A stretch of 64,000 bases of DNA, taken from positions 320,291,501 to 320,355,500 of the forward strand of contig NC_134137.1 in assembly GCF_033958435.1 (NCBI RefSeq), read 5' to 3'. Of this stretch, positions 12,578 through 23,364 are shown one piece after another (position 1 is the first letter of the stretch; every line of letters starts with the position of its first letter). The notes under the pieces are model-generated. The model was not told the DNA's origin. It worked only from the letters and a program-made list of their open reading frames with translations, and did no database searches. A program made the translations under genes and the position numbers. Source of the DNA: Carettochelys insculpta (Eukaryota; Chordata; Testudines; Carettochelyidae).

Positions 12578-12780
12578 GGGGAGGGATAGCTCAGTGGTTT
12601 GAGCACTGGCCCCTTAACCCTAGTGTTATTAATTCAGTCCTTGAGGGGGCCATTTAGGGGCGTGGGGCAAATAGATTAAAAAAGGAAAACTGTCAGGGAT
12701 AGTGATAGGCCCTGCCATGAGCACAAGGGACTGGACTCAGTAACCTCTGAACGTCCCCTCCAGCTCTGTGAGATAGGTAT
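12578..12780 (+). mobile_element. tRNA-derived SINE (tortoise Cry-I type)
   Basis: The pol III A box is GGGATAGCTCAGTGGTTTGA at 12583. A decayed B box and the block GAGGGGGCCATTTAGGGGC follow, and the 3' end is GGACTGGACTCAGTAACC then GAACGTCCCCTCCAGCTCTG. This is the best-preserved of three copies in the window. Confidence 0.85.
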
Positions 12781-14019
12781 ACCTCCATTTATTTGCAATA
12801 GAATGGGATGCAACAGTTTTAAGAGCTGGTCATTTGAGGATAGGTCTCTACAATGCGCTTCTTCCTATGATATTTCTTGTGTTACATACAAATGACAGAA
12901 GTTCTACACTCATATTGTTAGTTTAACACTTGCAGACCACTCAACACAGAGCTGCACCCATGTAACATCCTTGGGGGTCACCAAGGTAGTACAGGATATG
13001 TCCCATATAATACATTTTGGGCCGCCCACAGTGGTAAATAGAATTAGAACCACTGGTTTTTGGGGAAAGAGAAATAGAGTACAGGTTTAAGTAATTTTTT
13101 GAGACCTTTTGAATAAAGTTTCTGTATGTCTGCAGAACAAGTGCAATTGTAATGTGTTAAAATAGGACTTTTGTTACTTTGTTGTTATTTATTTAACATT
13201 TTATATTGCAGAATCTCCTAGTGGGCAAGCTGGCTGGAGCATCTTTGAGATAGTTACTGAACAAACACAGAGTGCATGAGTGTCCCTGTCTCAAAGAGTT
13301 TTAAGGCGGTATAGTTAAGAAGGAATGGAGAAACATAAAGGATGTTTTAGCTCTAGGAGTCAAAAAGAAATTTGCCCCCATGTCCATACTCACAGAATTA
13401 GGGGAACTACTAGAGCTTAAGACCAAGATTACTTTCCTCTAAAACATCAGACATTGGCCAATGTCGAGGGAGATGACAGAGGTCAGTGAATCAGTAAGTT
13501 TGATCACGAATGGCAAATCTCACAGTATGCTCAGTTTGATCAGAGCAAAAACCTGTTTTCACAGGTTAAGAAAAGAAACAAAAGTATCACATTAGTGTAC
13601 TAAATAAGATTTAGAGTCTAAAGAGTTGAGCCAGATTTCTCTTTTAAATGGGAAAAATGCACATCCAGGCATAGTCTCCTGTCACAATGATAATGAGTAA
13701 TAACAATAATATGAATCATGTTTTGTTATAAGCCATATGGTTGTCTGTTATTTCTGTAAACACCGATAAAGCATTACACAAAGCAACTAGCCATGGGGGT
13801 TAGGGGACACTGGATAATATAAATACATGGAACTGACACGAAAGAATACTATTCCAGTGCTAAACTTTTAAAAGTTTAAACAAGAAACAGAATATTTTTC
13901 ACATTAGAATGCATTTTCTGAGGTAGTTTTTCCCCATTATATTTTACAAGATTTTAAATTTTATCATTAAAACCGTTAATTAATAACCAGTCTACCTTCA
14001 ATACCTATAAGGCCTCTAT
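12781..14019. other. Intergenic sequence, nothing recognised
   Basis: AT-rich, no clear repeat or coding signal. Confidence 0.4.
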
Positions 14020-14190
14020 CACCATAGTACCTGAGCACCTACTTTTAACGTATTTATCCACACAAAATCCCTGTGAGGTAGGAATATTCCCATTTTACAG
14101 ATAAAGAGCAGATGTACAGAAAGGCTAAGTGATTGGATGTCTGTAGCAAAACATGGAATTGAACCTATGTTGCCCAAGTCCTCTGTTAAT
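14020..14190 (-). mobile_element. MIR remnant
   Basis: Contains CCCTGTGAGGTAGGAATATT, CCCATTTTACAGATAAAGAG and GGAATTGAACCTATGTTGCC, the hallmark blocks of the reverse complement of MIR. Confidence 0.7.
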
Positions 14191-14204
14191 GCCCTGATTA
14201 TTGG

Positions 14205-15615
14205 AAATTTTTCTACAAAAACATAATGGAGGCTCAACTTAAATGTATATCCCGAGTTTTTAAAAAAATGTGTGTGTCTAAACAGCATAAAAAGAAGTGA
14301 TTAGAGGCACAAGGCATCCTTTAAAAATTGGAAGTCAAATTCTACTTAGGAAAAGGGAAAAAAACAGGATTGTTGTAAGCAAGAAATGAGAAGTAATTCT
14401 TCCACTCTACTCTGTGCTGATTAAGCCTCATTTGGAGTATTGTGTCCAGTTCTGGACATCACATTTCAGGAATGATGTGGAGAAATTGGACAGGGTCAAG
14501 AGAAGAGGGAAGATCTATGAGGAAAGACTGAAGGAACTTAGTTTGCTTAGTTTTGAAAAGAGACGACTCAGAGGGGATATAATCACAGCTTTCAAGTATC
14601 TAAAAAGACATACAAGGAGGAGGGAGACATTTTTTTTCTCCTTAACCTCTGATAATAGGAAAAGCAGTGATGGGCATCAAGGGAAGTTTAGGTTAGACAT
14701 TAGAAACAACTTCCTACCTGTCAGGAGCTGTGTCTACACGTGCACGCTACTTCGAAGTAGCGGCACTAACTTCGAAATAGCGCCCGTCGCGGCTACACGT
14801 GTCGGGCACTATTTCGAAGTTAACTTCGACGTTAGGCGGCGAGACGTCGAACTCGCTAACCTCATGAGGGGATCGGAATAACGCCCTACTTCGACGTTCA
14901 ACGTCGAAATAGGGACCGTGTAGACGATCCGCGTCCCGCAACGTCGAAATTGCTGGGTCCTCCATGGCGGCCATCAGCTGGGGGGTTGAGAGATGCTCTC
15001 TCTCCAGCCCCTGCGGGGCTCTATGGTCACCATGGGCAGCAGCCCTTAGCCCAGGGCTTCTGGCTGCTGCTGCGGCAGCTGGGGATCCATGCTGCATGCA
15101 CAGGGTCTGCAACCAGTTGTCGGCTCTGTGTATCTTGTGTTGTTTAGTGCAACTGTGTCTGGGAGGGGCCCTTTAAGGGAGCGGCTTGCTGTTGAGTCCG
15201 CCCTGTGACCCTGTCTGCAGCTGTGCCTGGCACCCTTATTTCGATGTGTGCTACTTTGGCGTGTAGACGTTCCCTCGCAGCGCCTATTTCGATGTGGTGC
15301 CGCGCAATGTCGAAGTTGAACATCGACGTTGCCAGCCCTGGAGGACGTGTAGACGTTATTTCGATGTTGCTACATCAAAATAAGCTATTTCGATGTTGGC
15401 TTCACGTGTAGATGTAGCCAGGGTGATCAAACACTGGAATAAATTGCCTAGGGAGGTTGTAGAATCTCTATTATTGGAGATACTTTAGAGTAGGTTAGAC
15501 AAATATTTGTCAGGGATGATCTAGATTGTGCTCAGTCCTGCTGTGAGTTCAGGGGACTGGACTTGATGACCTCTCAAGGTCCCTTCCAGTTCTAGTACTG
15601 TATAATTTTATGAAC
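14205..15615 (+). mobile_element. Old CR1-like LINE fragment with internal deletion, split by a MITE
   Basis: 14210-14395 resembles the endonuclease-RT linker of the intact CR1 (GGCTCAACTTAAATGTATA, TTGGAAGTCAAATTCTA). It then jumps to the C-terminal region ([19 protein letters not shown] at about 14425) and the 3' UTR ending near 15615 (GGTCCCTTCCAGTTCTA). The MITE at 14726-15419 interrupts it; joining the flanks restores the expected LINE order. Confidence 0.8.
14726..15419. mobile_element. 694-bp CpG-rich MITE, copy 1 (TSD AGG)
   Basis: Starts AGCTGTGTCTACACGTGC, ends CACGTGTAGATGTAGCC, flanked by AGG on both sides and inserted in a CR1 relic. Dense in TTCGAAGT, AACGTCGAAA and GTGTAGACG motifs. 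Nearly identical to 50381-51062. Its open frames are without similarity to proteins and mirror each other on the two strands. Confidence 0.85.
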
Positions 15616-16481
15616 ATAAAATCTGATAAATACAGTGTAAAACTATAAATAGGCAAGCCAAAAAAGAACACGAAGAATAACTAGGAAAAGACACAAAAAC
15701 TAACAGCCTCCATGAAAAAAAGTACATCAGAGACAAGAAGACTGCAAAATTGTCTGTGAGGCCACTGGATGATTGAGATACAGTGTACTTGTACACTGAT
15801 ACAGTGTACTTGGGCTTTCAGAAAGCCTTACACAAAATCCCTCACCAAAGGCTCTTGATCAAAACAAGCAATCATGGGGTAAAATCCTCTTATGGGTCAG
15901 TAATTGGTTAAATATCAGGGGTAGTAGGATACAGTTTTCAGAATGGAGAGCAGTTAAATAGTGGTCTTGGCCAAGGATCTATTTGGTAACCAGTGTTATT
16001 CAACACATTCATAAAAAATCTGAAAAAGGGATAAACAGTGAAGTGTTAAAATTTGCAGATGATACAAAATTGCTCAAGATACTTAAGTCCAAAGAAGCCT
16101 GCAAAGAGTTACAAAAGGATATCACAAAAGTGGATTGCTGGGCAACAAAATAGCAAATGAAATTCTAGGTTGATAAATGCAAAGTAGTTCACATTGGAAG
16201 ACACAATCCCAACAATATATACAAAATTCATGAGTCTAAATTAGCTGTTGCCTGCCATTCAAGAAAGATGCTGGAGTCGTTGTGGATAGTTCTCTGAAAA
16301 TACCCATTCACTATGCAGCGATAATCAGAAAAACGAACAAAATTTCAGGAATTTTAGAAAAGGGATAGATAATCAGACAAGAAATAGCATAATGCCACTA
16401 AGTAAATCCATGGTATACCCCCAGCTTTAATATTCTGTGAGGCCCTGGTCATCTTGTTTCAAAGAAAATATATTAAAATAG

Positions 16482-16652
16482 TAACAGAGAGGTAGCCATG
16501 TTAGTCTGTAGTCCAACAAAACTAAACAGCAGAAATGTAGCACTTTAAAGACCTGATAAAGTGGATCTGACCCACGCAAGCTCATCACTGAATAAATCAT
16601 TTTATTAGTCTTTAAAGTGCAACATTCTGCTGTTTTGTTTTGTTTCTGTTGT
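16482..16652 (+). mobile_element. Short PLE-derived element with hammerhead-like core
   Basis: A 171-bp element is bounded by a perfect 13-bp target duplication TATATTAAAATAG (16469-16481 and 16653-16665). It begins AGAGGTAGCCATGTTAGTCT and ends AACATTCTGCTG plus a T-rich tail. Inside are inverted flanks (CAGCAGAAATGTAGCACTTT and its complement) and a decayed hammerhead-like core at 16553-16581. Inserted in a CR1 relic. Confidence 0.8.
16553..16581 (+). ncRNA. Hammerhead-ribozyme-like core, decayed
   Basis: CTGATAA, a GTGG/CCAC stem with loop, then GCAA. In the canonical core these would be CTGANGA and GAAA, so two conserved positions are changed and catalysis is not expected. Confidence 0.4.
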
Positions 16653-17275
16653 TATATTAAAATAGGAAGCAGCAAAGAGAAGGGCAACAAAAATTATTAG
16701 GAATATGGAACAGCTTCCACACAAGTTGAGAATTAAAAGCCTGGGATCATTCAGCTTAGAAATGTTGCAAGCGGGGTAAGGGTGGGGATATGATAGAGGT
16801 CTATAAAGTCATGAAATGTATGGAGAAAATAAGGAAACATCATTTACCCCATCACACAACACACACACAAAAATGGAGCAGCTCAAAATTAAAAAGGAGC
16901 AGATTTAAAGCAAAAGGAAGTACTTCTTCACAGAAGGCATAATCAATCCATGGAACTGGTTGCGAGAGGCTGCTCTGAAAGCCAAAATGATAACTGGGTT
17001 CAAAAAAGAACTAGATAAGTTCATAGAAGATGGTCCCATCAGTGGCTATTAACCAAGATGATCAGGGATGTATTCCCATACTCTGGGTTTCCCTAAGCCT
17101 ATGACTGACGGATGCTAGAACTAAAACACGAAGTGGGGGGAAAGGATCATTTAATAATCATCCAATTCTGTCATTCCCCTTGAATCACCTGGCATTGGCT
17201 ACTATGAAAAGGCAGGACACCGACTTAGATGGACCATTGGTCTGCCCCAATATGGGCATGCTTATGTTCTCATGT

Positions 17276-18635
17276 TATAATAATTATAATGTATGCCTAT
17301 ATTTTAAATGCTACAAAATATTACATTTTTGGAGCGCTAAATCATTATAAATAGTGGTAATACTCTATGGCAGAGTATGCTAATGACAAGGAATTCAGAT
17401 TGTTTCCATTAGCTGGTTTAGTGCTCATCTCATCTGGTTTATTTGAAAGTGTCATTATTCTTGTGAATAGAAAAAGTAGATGAGAGTCTTTTAGAAGAAA
17501 AATGGTCAGACTAACATTGACCTGTTTTAGTAAATCCAAAACCTATTTGATTCACAATAGTATTGAAAAACTGAAATTCACAATAGGCCAGTTTATGGAT
17601 CACCTGCAGATACAAGGGATAGAGGATAACATGTGGGCATAGCTACAGTCGTTGCATTTAGAGAGGCGCACAAGCACTGCTAAGGGTCATAAACTGCAGC
17701 AAAATTAGTCACAATAAATTGGATGAGTGAGGTTTTGTGACCTGCAATGTGCAGGAAGTCAGACTAAGGCCATATGTACATTTACCAGCTTTAGCAGAGA
17801 ACATCATGTTTTGCGCAAAAAACATGCTACCCTCATTACTGGAAATCTACATTTTGTGCCAAAACTGCCGAGGTTCAGCACAAAGATGAAACCACCCCAA
17901 TGAAAGTCTTTTTTGGTACTGATGATTTTCAGCAATGGGCCAGGGAAGATTCTTGTTTGGTTTTACCAGGCTAATTATCCCCCAAAGCTGCCCCACAATG
18001 CAGAACAGGAGGCCTGCCTACAGATATGTGCCACGCCCCTGTAGCTCTATTCTGATGGCTGGCCCTGTCATTGTTCTGAGACACAAAACAAATCGTTATT
18101 GTGAAATGCTCATGCCTCCCACACTGCCGTCAGAGGCAGACGGACAACGTGTGCTGTGCAGAGTCCAGGAGGGCAGAAGAGGCTGAGGGTAGGGTCTTCC
18201 CCTCCCTCTGCCACAGGACTGGTTGCTTCTGATGGCTGTCACACACCCCTGCCACAATAAGGATTTGCTTTGTGCCCCAGCACAGTAAATAGCACGATAG
18301 CTACCACAGGGCACTCCTCTGACTGGCTATGCAAGGGCTGCATATGTAGAGACTCTGATACCTGTGGAAAACAATGTGACCACAAACCTGCACTTTTATT
18401 TTCTTGCTTTTCTGTCACCAACAAAATTGTCAATGAAAACAGTCTGCAAGTGTAACCAAGCCTAAATGATCATGATGCTGCTTTATGATACTGAAGTCTT
18501 GGTGAGTCTATGAGGGAAGAGAGGATATTCAGCTATGACCTTGCCACTTCTTCACCCGCCAGCTGGCTTTTCCCCACACTGAGAGGAATGCAAGCTGAAA
18601 TTTATGTCTGTAATAGTCCTTTCCCTTCACCTGCT
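17276..18635. other. Intergenic sequence, nothing recognised
   Basis: Short open frames at 17935-18455 lack protein similarity. No repeat boundaries seen. Confidence 0.35.
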
Positions 18636-18697
18636 GCAACCGTATTAATCTATATCCACCAAAACAATGAGAAGTCCTGTGGCATCTTATAGACTAA

Positions 18698-19087
18698 GTC
18701 TACATCTATACTGACCCTCCCTTTCGAAAGGAGCACGCAAACGTGCTGGATCAAAATGCAAGGGAAGCATTAATTTGCATATTCAGAATATCATTTGCAT
18801 AATGATGGCCATTTGTCATTCGTGAAGAGCTGCTTTCAAAATACAAAACAGCCCTGCTTTCGAAAGTACCCTTCTTCTTAAGGGTACTTTCTAATGGGAC
18901 GGACTTCCTTTCCAAGGACTCTCATCTACACAGCTGATTTGCATTTTGCAAACAGCATTTCCAGAATGGTGAGTGCCCATCATTATGCAAATGATGTGTG
19001 AAATATGCAAATTAATACCTTATTTGCTTTTGCGATCCACCGCATTTGCATGCCCCTTCCAAAAGGGAGGGGTAGTCTAGGCGCAGA
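18698..19087. mobile_element. MITE (GTCTACATCTATACTG end) inside a PLE-derived element
   Basis: The ends GTCTACATCTATACTGACCC and its approximate complement near 19070 enclose a palindrome-rich interior (GGTACTTTC hairpin, TTTGCATA blocks repeated in inverse). The host element reads through if it is removed. Confidence 0.65.
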
Positions 19088-19110
19088 CAAACAGATATTT
19101 TGGAGCATAA

Positions 19111-19140
19111 GCTTTCACAGGCAAAGACCTGCTTCATCAG
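19111..19140 (-). ncRNA. Hammerhead-ribozyme-like motif, inverted partner
   Basis: On the minus strand: CTGATGA, extra A, stem II GCAGG/CCTGT (one G-U pair), then GAAAGC. It faces the plus-strand motif at 19148 head to head across a seven-base centre. Confidence 0.5.
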
Positions 19141-19147
19141 ATGCAAT

Positions 19148-19177
19148 CTGACGAAGTGGGTCATTGCCCACGAAAGC
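19148..19177 (+). ncRNA. Hammerhead-ribozyme-like motif, core intact
   Basis: CTGACGA (19148-19154), one extra A, stem II GTGGG/CCCAC (19156-19160 with 19167-19171) closed by a six-base loop, then GAAA (19172-19175) and GC. This matches the hammerhead core apart from the extra A between the core and stem II. Hammerheads are known in the pseudo-LTRs of Penelope-like elements. Helix I and the cleavage site could not be settled by eye. Confidence 0.5.
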
Positions 19178-19232
19178 TTATGCTCCAAAATATCTGTTAG
19201 TCTATAAGGAACCATAGGACTTCTCATTGTGA

Positions 19233-20550
19233 TTCCTTTATGTCAGCTTTCAGCCTTAATGTTTGCATGCACAGGCCTTCGGATTCTCCTGTAGCCAGGG
19301 GTACTTCATCCTCTCTTTGCCCCAGGCTCCAGTCACACTCCATCCCTTCCCATAAATTCCCAACCCCACCTCATCTCACCCCTGCTCTGCCTGTCTTGCC
19401 CCCCAGCCCCGACTCACCTTTTCCCCACCTCGTTCCCTGAGTGCAGCCCCTCCTACTCCTCCCCCACCCTTTCAGAGCTTCCTGAACGCTGCAAAGCAGC
19501 TGTCCTCCATGGGCATGAGGTGTGAGGAGAGGAGAAGGAGTTGGCTGGCCGGGCTGTCAGCCGCCAAGAGGCACTGAGGGGAAGGGAAAAGAGGGAGGAG
19601 TTTGGCTGCCCACAGGTGCTGAGCGCCTGCTGATTTTTCCCTCTGGGCACTTCAGCCCCAGAGCACCCATGGAGTCAGCATTTACGATTGCATGAGTTTG
19701 AGAAAGGTGGTAAGGAAAAAAACGTAGATGTCTGTTCTCGTATTACCACCAAAGAAAGTTCTCCAAAACAAATACATGGTGTAAAAAGAAGTGATTTGGG
19801 GAATGGGAAGTTAGAGCATCACGTCAAAGTAGACAGAACTATAAAAGATCTGTAATATTTGCAAATAACTAACATGTCGTGGCTCTAGGGTAGTTTGGGG
19901 TTCCCTATGCATCATATCCCAGTATTTCTGTAATTCCTTTATTTGCATGCATTGTACATAAACAAAATAATTACAGAAATACTGAGCTACGGCCAGTTAG
20001 CACCCAGCTATGCTACTTGTTGCATTTTCTCATCCCCTACATCTCTGCCTGTGTTTTTGTAGAACGGGGACTGCCGTCTTTCTTCTTTGCATAGCACTTA
20101 AGACATTATGTGCGCTTTTGAATATATATAAAGCCAGAAGCTTGCAATAAGAATCCCCTGGGCAGACCCTCTGCATCTGTACAACTATCTGTGTAGGATC
20201 AGGATCAATAATAGTCCTTCTAACCACGTACGATACTCTTGAGCGTGTTATGCAAAAAATATATTTTTGTAACAAGTGATCTGAAAAAATTGGCTTCACT
20301 GAAATAGTCTTTATTATTTTAGGGGATGGAACAACAAGAAGCCCTGAGGTGAAAGCCCAGAGAGTATGTTTATGTCCATTACTGGAAGCATTCAAACAAG
20401 AACGTGTTTTGAATTTAGTTACAATTTATTTTTTCAATACGTTTAAAATATTTTGCACGTATTAATATATGTCCTCACTATCTGCTTTCAGCTTCTCTTT
20501 CAAGAATCTAGCAACAATATCAATGACATCAATGGCATAAACAAGTATTA
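19233..20550. other. Intergenic sequence
   Basis: 19260-19680 is C/GA-rich low-complexity DNA. 19900-20000 contains ATTTCTGTAATT and its inverse around TTTGCATGCA, possibly a small palindromic repeat. No coding support. Confidence 0.35.
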
Positions 20551-21260
20551 TAGGCAATATTCCCTGTAAGCTGTGCACTTAAAAGGCCACCCCAGCTGAT
20601 TAGCAGACTGCCTATAGCAATATTCTATAGCAACTCCAGGCAATGCTGTTGTGCAGGCCATTAGAAGTCCGGTCAGCAGTGCAGCAGGGCTCCATGCAGC
20701 TCTCGGAAGCAGGCATCATTTTTCTCTGGCTCCTAGGCTGCGCTGCAACCCAGAGGTGCTGCACGCTGCCTCCCCTCAAAATCCCAGACCCCACCCCTCA
20801 CCTCCTCCTTCACCCTCATCTGCTGCCCCAACCATGAGCCTTCTCCTACACCCAGACTCCATCCCCAATACCCCACTGAATTCCACACTCTGAACCCCTC
20901 AGTCCCAGCCCAGAGCTCTGACACCACATACCTCATCCTGAGCCCCACCCCAGAAACCACATCTCCAGGCACAGCACTCTTCCCCCCATGTATACCCCAG
21001 TGCCTGGCCCAGCCCAGAGCCTTCCACCAGACCCTGAATCCCAGATCCTGCCACCTTAGCCCAGACCTCCCACATCCTATGACGAGCCCATAGCTCCCTC
21101 ACACACTCTGAACTCCTCATTGCTGGTCCAAGCCAAGAGTCTGCACCCCTTGCCAAAGCTCTCACCCCTTCCTACATCCCAACCCTGTTCCCAGCTGTGG
21201 ATGGGACCAGGACACTTGGTTTTCTGCATTCAGAAAGTTGGCAACCTTAGGTTTATTCTA
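20551..21260. repeat. C-rich degenerate repeat block
   Basis: Starts with AATATTCCCTGTAAGCTGTGC, a terminus like the MITE at 33647. It continues as C-rich sequence (CCCAGACCCCACCCC, repeated CCAGCCCAGAGC) and closes with AGAAAGTTGGCAACCTTAG, another common reptile transposon end. Probably a decayed hAT element. Open frames here are compositional. Confidence 0.45.
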
Positions 21261-21612
21261 TCCATACTATGTAGCACCACCTGTAAGCAAAGCAAGCTTT
21301 GGTTGACAACTGCTGACTGAAATGATGGCACAAATTCTTATTAAAAATGTCTGATAGATGTTATTAATGATGTTTGGCCTTGAATGATGTATGGTGCACA
21401 TAAACCAAAAGTACTGATTGTTGTGAATAAGTGGGAGGCATTTTGTTTGCACTTGCAAACCATTCTTCATTTGTACTGCTAATACCTGCAGAGAGGACTC
21501 ACCCAATTTGTACATGCTGTCAAATATCAAGGCCTAACTGACACTGACTATAACCAAACCAAAAAGCAGTCAAGTAGCACTTTAAAGACTAGCAAAATAG
21601 TTTATTAGGTGA

Positions 21613-21641
21613 GCTTCCGTGGGACAGACCCACTTCTTCAG
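21613..21641 (-). ncRNA. Hammerhead-ribozyme-like motif of Penelope-like element
   Basis: On the minus strand: CTGAAGA, extra A, GTGGG/CCCAC stem with TCTGT loop, then GGAA. One base differs from the GAAA core, probably inactivating. Position downstream of the endonuclease fits a PLE pseudo-LTR. Confidence 0.45.
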
Positions 21642-21769
21642 GCCATAGCCAGACCAGAACAGACTCAATATTTAAGACACAGAGAACCAAAAACAGCAAG
21701 CAAGGAGGACAAATCAGAAAAAGACAATCAAGGTGAGCAAATCAGAGAGTGGAGGGGCGGGGGGGAAGG

Positions 21770-22207
21770 TCAAGAATTAGATTGAGCCAAGTATGCAGAC
21801 GAACCCCTATAGTGACTCAGAAAGTTCCCATCACGATTTAAACTATGTGTTAATGTGCTGAATTTGAATATAAAAGTCAGCTCATCCACTTCTCTTTCCA
21901 AAACGGTGCGATAATGTCTCTTCAGTAACACACATACCTTTAGGTCATTGACAGAATGCCCCATTCCATTAAAATGTTGACTAACTGGTTTGTGGATCTG
22001 GAGTGTTTTGATGTCTGTTTTGTGCCCGTTGACCCTTTGTCTAAGGGAGTTAGAAGTCTGTCCAATGTACAAAGCATCTGCTAGTACTAATGCAGATCTC
22101 AGCCAGAGAAACAGAGCTCTTTCCGCACACAAAGCCTTGTAAGTACAGAAGATGGTTGAACTAATACATCCATTTTCTAGCATTTCCATGTTTGAGGGCG
22201 ACTTCAA
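21770..22207 (-). pseudogene. GIY-YIG endonuclease domain of a Penelope-like element
   Basis: A 145-codon open frame carries ALYIGQTSNSLRQRVNGHKT, then PVSQHFNGMGHSVNDLKVCV and RTVLEREVDELTFIFKFSTL. The YIG motif, the Arg of LRQR and the following H...HF...GH pattern are those of the GIY-YIG nuclease attached to Penelope-like reverse transcriptases. The N-terminal RT is missing, so this is a 5'-truncated copy. The first 40 or so residues show no match and may be non-coding in the source element. The enzyme would nick target DNA for insertion. Confidence 0.75.
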
Positions 22208-22422
22208 GCCTCCTGGACAGATAAGACCTGTAATGGATATTTGGACTCTTTATGCCAGGACCAGCAGACTTAGTTTTCTCTCAAAGGACATCTTTTCAGA
22301 ATTGTATGCAGCAGTGTCATAGCCGTGTTGGTCCCAGGATGTTAGAGAGACAAACCTGAAAAAGAGGTCTGTGTAAGCTGGAAAGCTTGTCCCACCTACC
22401 AACAGAGCATGGTCCAGTAAAG

Positions 22423-23071
22423 CAGTGTTTCCCAAACTTTACAGTAACACAGCACACTTCAACGAGACAAACCATTCCACGGTGCACCCACTTTTTCAGC
22501 TGAATTGATTGCTCATAAACATCACATTTACTATGGTTGCAGTCTCACCGGACAGGTTTGCAACACAGCTGTGCACACAAGCTAAACAAGGATCAAATGC
22601 ATTGACGTTTCAAAACCATCACAGGAAACACCATCTTAGACAGCAAACACAGGCGTGTTTTCAAGATCTGCTCAATGCCGTACTAGGGATGTTGAGTAAA
22701 TGAGTGACCACTGAAAGCAGGCTACCCTCCCTGCCAGCCCATGGGAGCCAGGATGAGGTATTTAAACTGCATCCCAGCTCCAAAAGGCTCCCACCCTTCC
22801 TCCTTCCCACTTGCCCCCCACAGGGAGTTGGGGCTGGCTCCCTGCCGCTCGTTCAGGCCAGGAAGCAGGATTTCAGCTACCTCCTAATGCGAACAGGATC
22901 CTGTCGGTCCATCACTTCCCCTTACAGTGGCTCTTCAAAGAGCCACTGCAGGGAAATTGATGAACCCTACACCATCTGGGACTAAGGCAGCTTTGCAGCT
23001 TGAACCTCAGCTCACTTGGAAAGCTCTCACGGCGCACCAGTGTCCCATGGCATTCTGGTTGAAAACCACTG
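22423..23071. mobile_element. Non-autonomous hAT element
   Basis: Termini CAGTGTTTCCCAAACTT and the complement of CAGTGGTTTTCAACC. Flanks CAGTAAAG (22415-22422) and TAATAAAG (23072-23079) are an eroded 8-bp duplication. Removing it rejoins a PLE repeat (GGTCCAGTAAAG to GGTATTACATC). No transposase is encoded. Confidence 0.75.
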
Positions 23072-23344
23072 TAATAAAGGGTATTACATCTATCTCCCAT
23101 TTCAACTTTTCAGTAGCAGGTCCAGGAACTGGTCCTGGAGTTAAATGTCTAGATGCTGTCCTAGATGTTCCAATCAATGGCAATGTACCCATTCATAAGA
23201 GCAAACTAGCATCACCACGATTATGGGAGGAAGAAAAGAAAGTCACTCTTTTGAGTCCTCTTAATTTGGCTATAAATAGACAGTCATGGCAGATTGCTAA
23301 ATTAGAAGTCATGTTCTTGTCATTTAAAAAAGAAATTAAAGATT

Positions 23345-23364
23345 ATCTATCTATCTATCTATCT
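23345..23364 (+). repeat. (CTAT)n microsatellite
   Basis: Five perfect tetranucleotide units. Confidence 0.9.

Larger units (their letters stand above)
15770..17275 (+). mobile_element. Decayed CR1 LINE, RT to 3' tail
   Basis: Aligns by eye with 8286-9571 of the intact CR1: the DFQKAFD region (15790), TTTGCAGATGATACAAAATT at the FADD box (16051), GTGGATAGTTCTCTGAA (16281), and the tail CTTATGTTCTCATGTT (17261). There are many frameshifts. A PLE-derived element (16482-16652) is inserted in it. Confidence 0.85.
18636..19232 (+). mobile_element. Palindromic PLE-derived element split by a MITE
   Basis: The left part (18636-18697) reads ACAATGAGAAGTCCTGTGGC and TTATAGACTAA. The right part (19088-19232) holds CAGATATTTTGGAGCATAAG, two inverted hammerhead-like cores, then the complement arm ending GGACTTCTCATTGT. 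Together they form an inverted repeat. A MITE (18698-19087) interrupts the left arm. Same family as 35602-35808. Outer boundaries approximate. Confidence 0.7.
21553..22421 (-). mobile_element. Penelope-like element fragment (3' end and endonuclease)
   Basis: Reading on the minus strand, a GIY-YIG endonuclease region (21770-22207) is followed by a 3' segment with CTGAAGAAGTGGGTCTGTCC, the hammerhead-like motif, and a CAGTCAAGTAGCACTTTAAAG inverted flank near 21560. The RT region is absent. 22310-22421 is a related PLE-type segment (AGCCGTGTTGGTCCCAGGAT), itself cut by the hAT element at 22423; its continuation is at 23080-23100. Confidence 0.75.

Noticed and set aside
12583..12655. Possible tRNA gene
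   Set aside because: The A box is good but the cloverleaf is decayed and the 3' part matches a SINE body; this is a tRNA-derived SINE.
14747..15112. 121-codon minus-strand open frame
   Set aside because: It lies wholly within a MITE, is repeated in part at 50546-50767 in the second copy, and has no protein similarity.
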